This document shows positions 22,616 to 22,726 of a DNA stretch of 22,726 nucleotides, one piece after another; within the stretch, counting starts at the first letter, position 1, and each line of letters opens with the position of its first letter. The DNA is from Gammaproteobacteria bacterium UBA4475 (lineage in GTDB: Bacteria > Pseudomonadota > Gammaproteobacteria > Pseudomonadales > Azotimanducaceae). The translations under genes and the position numbers were made by a program. The notes beneath the pieces are model-generated. The model was not told the origin of the DNA. It was given only the letters and a program-made list of their open reading frames with translations, and ran no database searches. The stretch covers positions 1,165 through 23,890 of the forward strand of contig DGOD01000320.1 in the NCBI GenBank assembly GCA_002389265.1, in the 5' to 3' direction.

Positions 22616-22726
22616 TCATTGATCGACCAGCGGATCGTCGGTTATCTGCACCGGCTCGGTCCACTGCGCAATACGCGTAATAGAGGTTTGAGTGACTCCT
22701 AATAATATTTGCTCACCACGAATTTC
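22616..22726 (-). CDS. fliO: Flagellar biosynthesis protein FliO, C-terminal end only
   Basis: The last 36 codons of a frame entering from the right edge: EIRGEQILLGVTQTSITRIA and then QWTEPVQITDDPLVDQ, ending in TGA at 22616. GEQILLGVT is the conserved C-terminal phrase of FliO, which helps FliP assemble. Position before fliP fits the standard fliO-P-Q-R order. A 41-base gap separates its stop from fliP. The rest lies outside the window. Confidence 0.85.
   Translation of the reverse strand, partial: EIRGEQILLGVTQTSITRIAQWTEPVQITDDPLVDQ

Noticed and set aside
1..22726. tRNA, rRNA, CRISPR arrays, insertion sequences, phage genes
   Set aside because: None seen; no array-like spacing, transposase or terminal repeats were found by reading.

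Overview
The window is almost entirely flagellar and comes from a Gram-negative bacterium, most likely a polarly flagellated gammaproteobacterium of the Vibrio/Shewanella/Pseudomonas type. The grounds are FlhF and FlhG (polar placement and number), FlgP- and FlgT-like outer basal-disc proteins, sigma-54-type promoters before flgB and flhA, and a sigma-28-type promoter before flgM next to a fliA gene. No species can be named from this sequence alone.

Layout. (1) Bases 1-4188, minus strand: flgB-flgC-flgD-flgE, rod and hook genes; flgE runs off the left edge and is unusually long (881 residues and not finished). (2) 4189-4545: divergent control region with a sigma-54 site for flgB, a sigma-28-like site on the opposite strand and short repeats. 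(3) 4546-6717, plus strand: flgA (enlarged, with three SAF-like modules), flgM, flgN. (4) 10306-6720, minus strand: an operon of FlgP-like lipoprotein, FlgT, a LysM protein, a second FliK-like protein and FlhX, a stand-alone copy of the FlhB cytoplasmic domain. (5) 10307-10538: divergent control region with a good sigma-54 site reading into flhA. (6) 10539-16703, plus strand: flhA-flhF-flhG-fliA followed by two unrecognised genes. (7) 22726-16712, minus strand: fliO (end only)-fliP-fliQ-fliR-flhB followed by three genes without a standard flagellar role: a DamX-like SPOR protein, a small protein and a membrane coiled-coil protein.

How it fits together. FliOPQR, FlhB and FlhA build the export gate. 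FlgN chaperones hook-filament proteins and FlgM holds back FliA until the hook is complete. FlgA, FlgP, FlgT and the LysM protein act in the periplasm or outer membrane around the P and L rings. FlhF and FlhG set where and how many flagella are made. FliK-like plus FlhX is a second set of the parts that switch export from hook to filament substrates.

Most unusual. The chemotaxis genes that normally follow fliA in these bacteria are absent, as are cheV/cheR beside flgB. In the usual place sit five genes (15496-19602) in two converging groups, one behind fliA and one behind flhB, encoding acidic-tailed, single-pass membrane and peptidoglycan-binding proteins. This is the best candidate here for an undescribed flagellum-linked envelope system. 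FlhB and FlhA, normally adjacent, are split between opposing operons. FlhF has a degenerate guanine-specificity motif.
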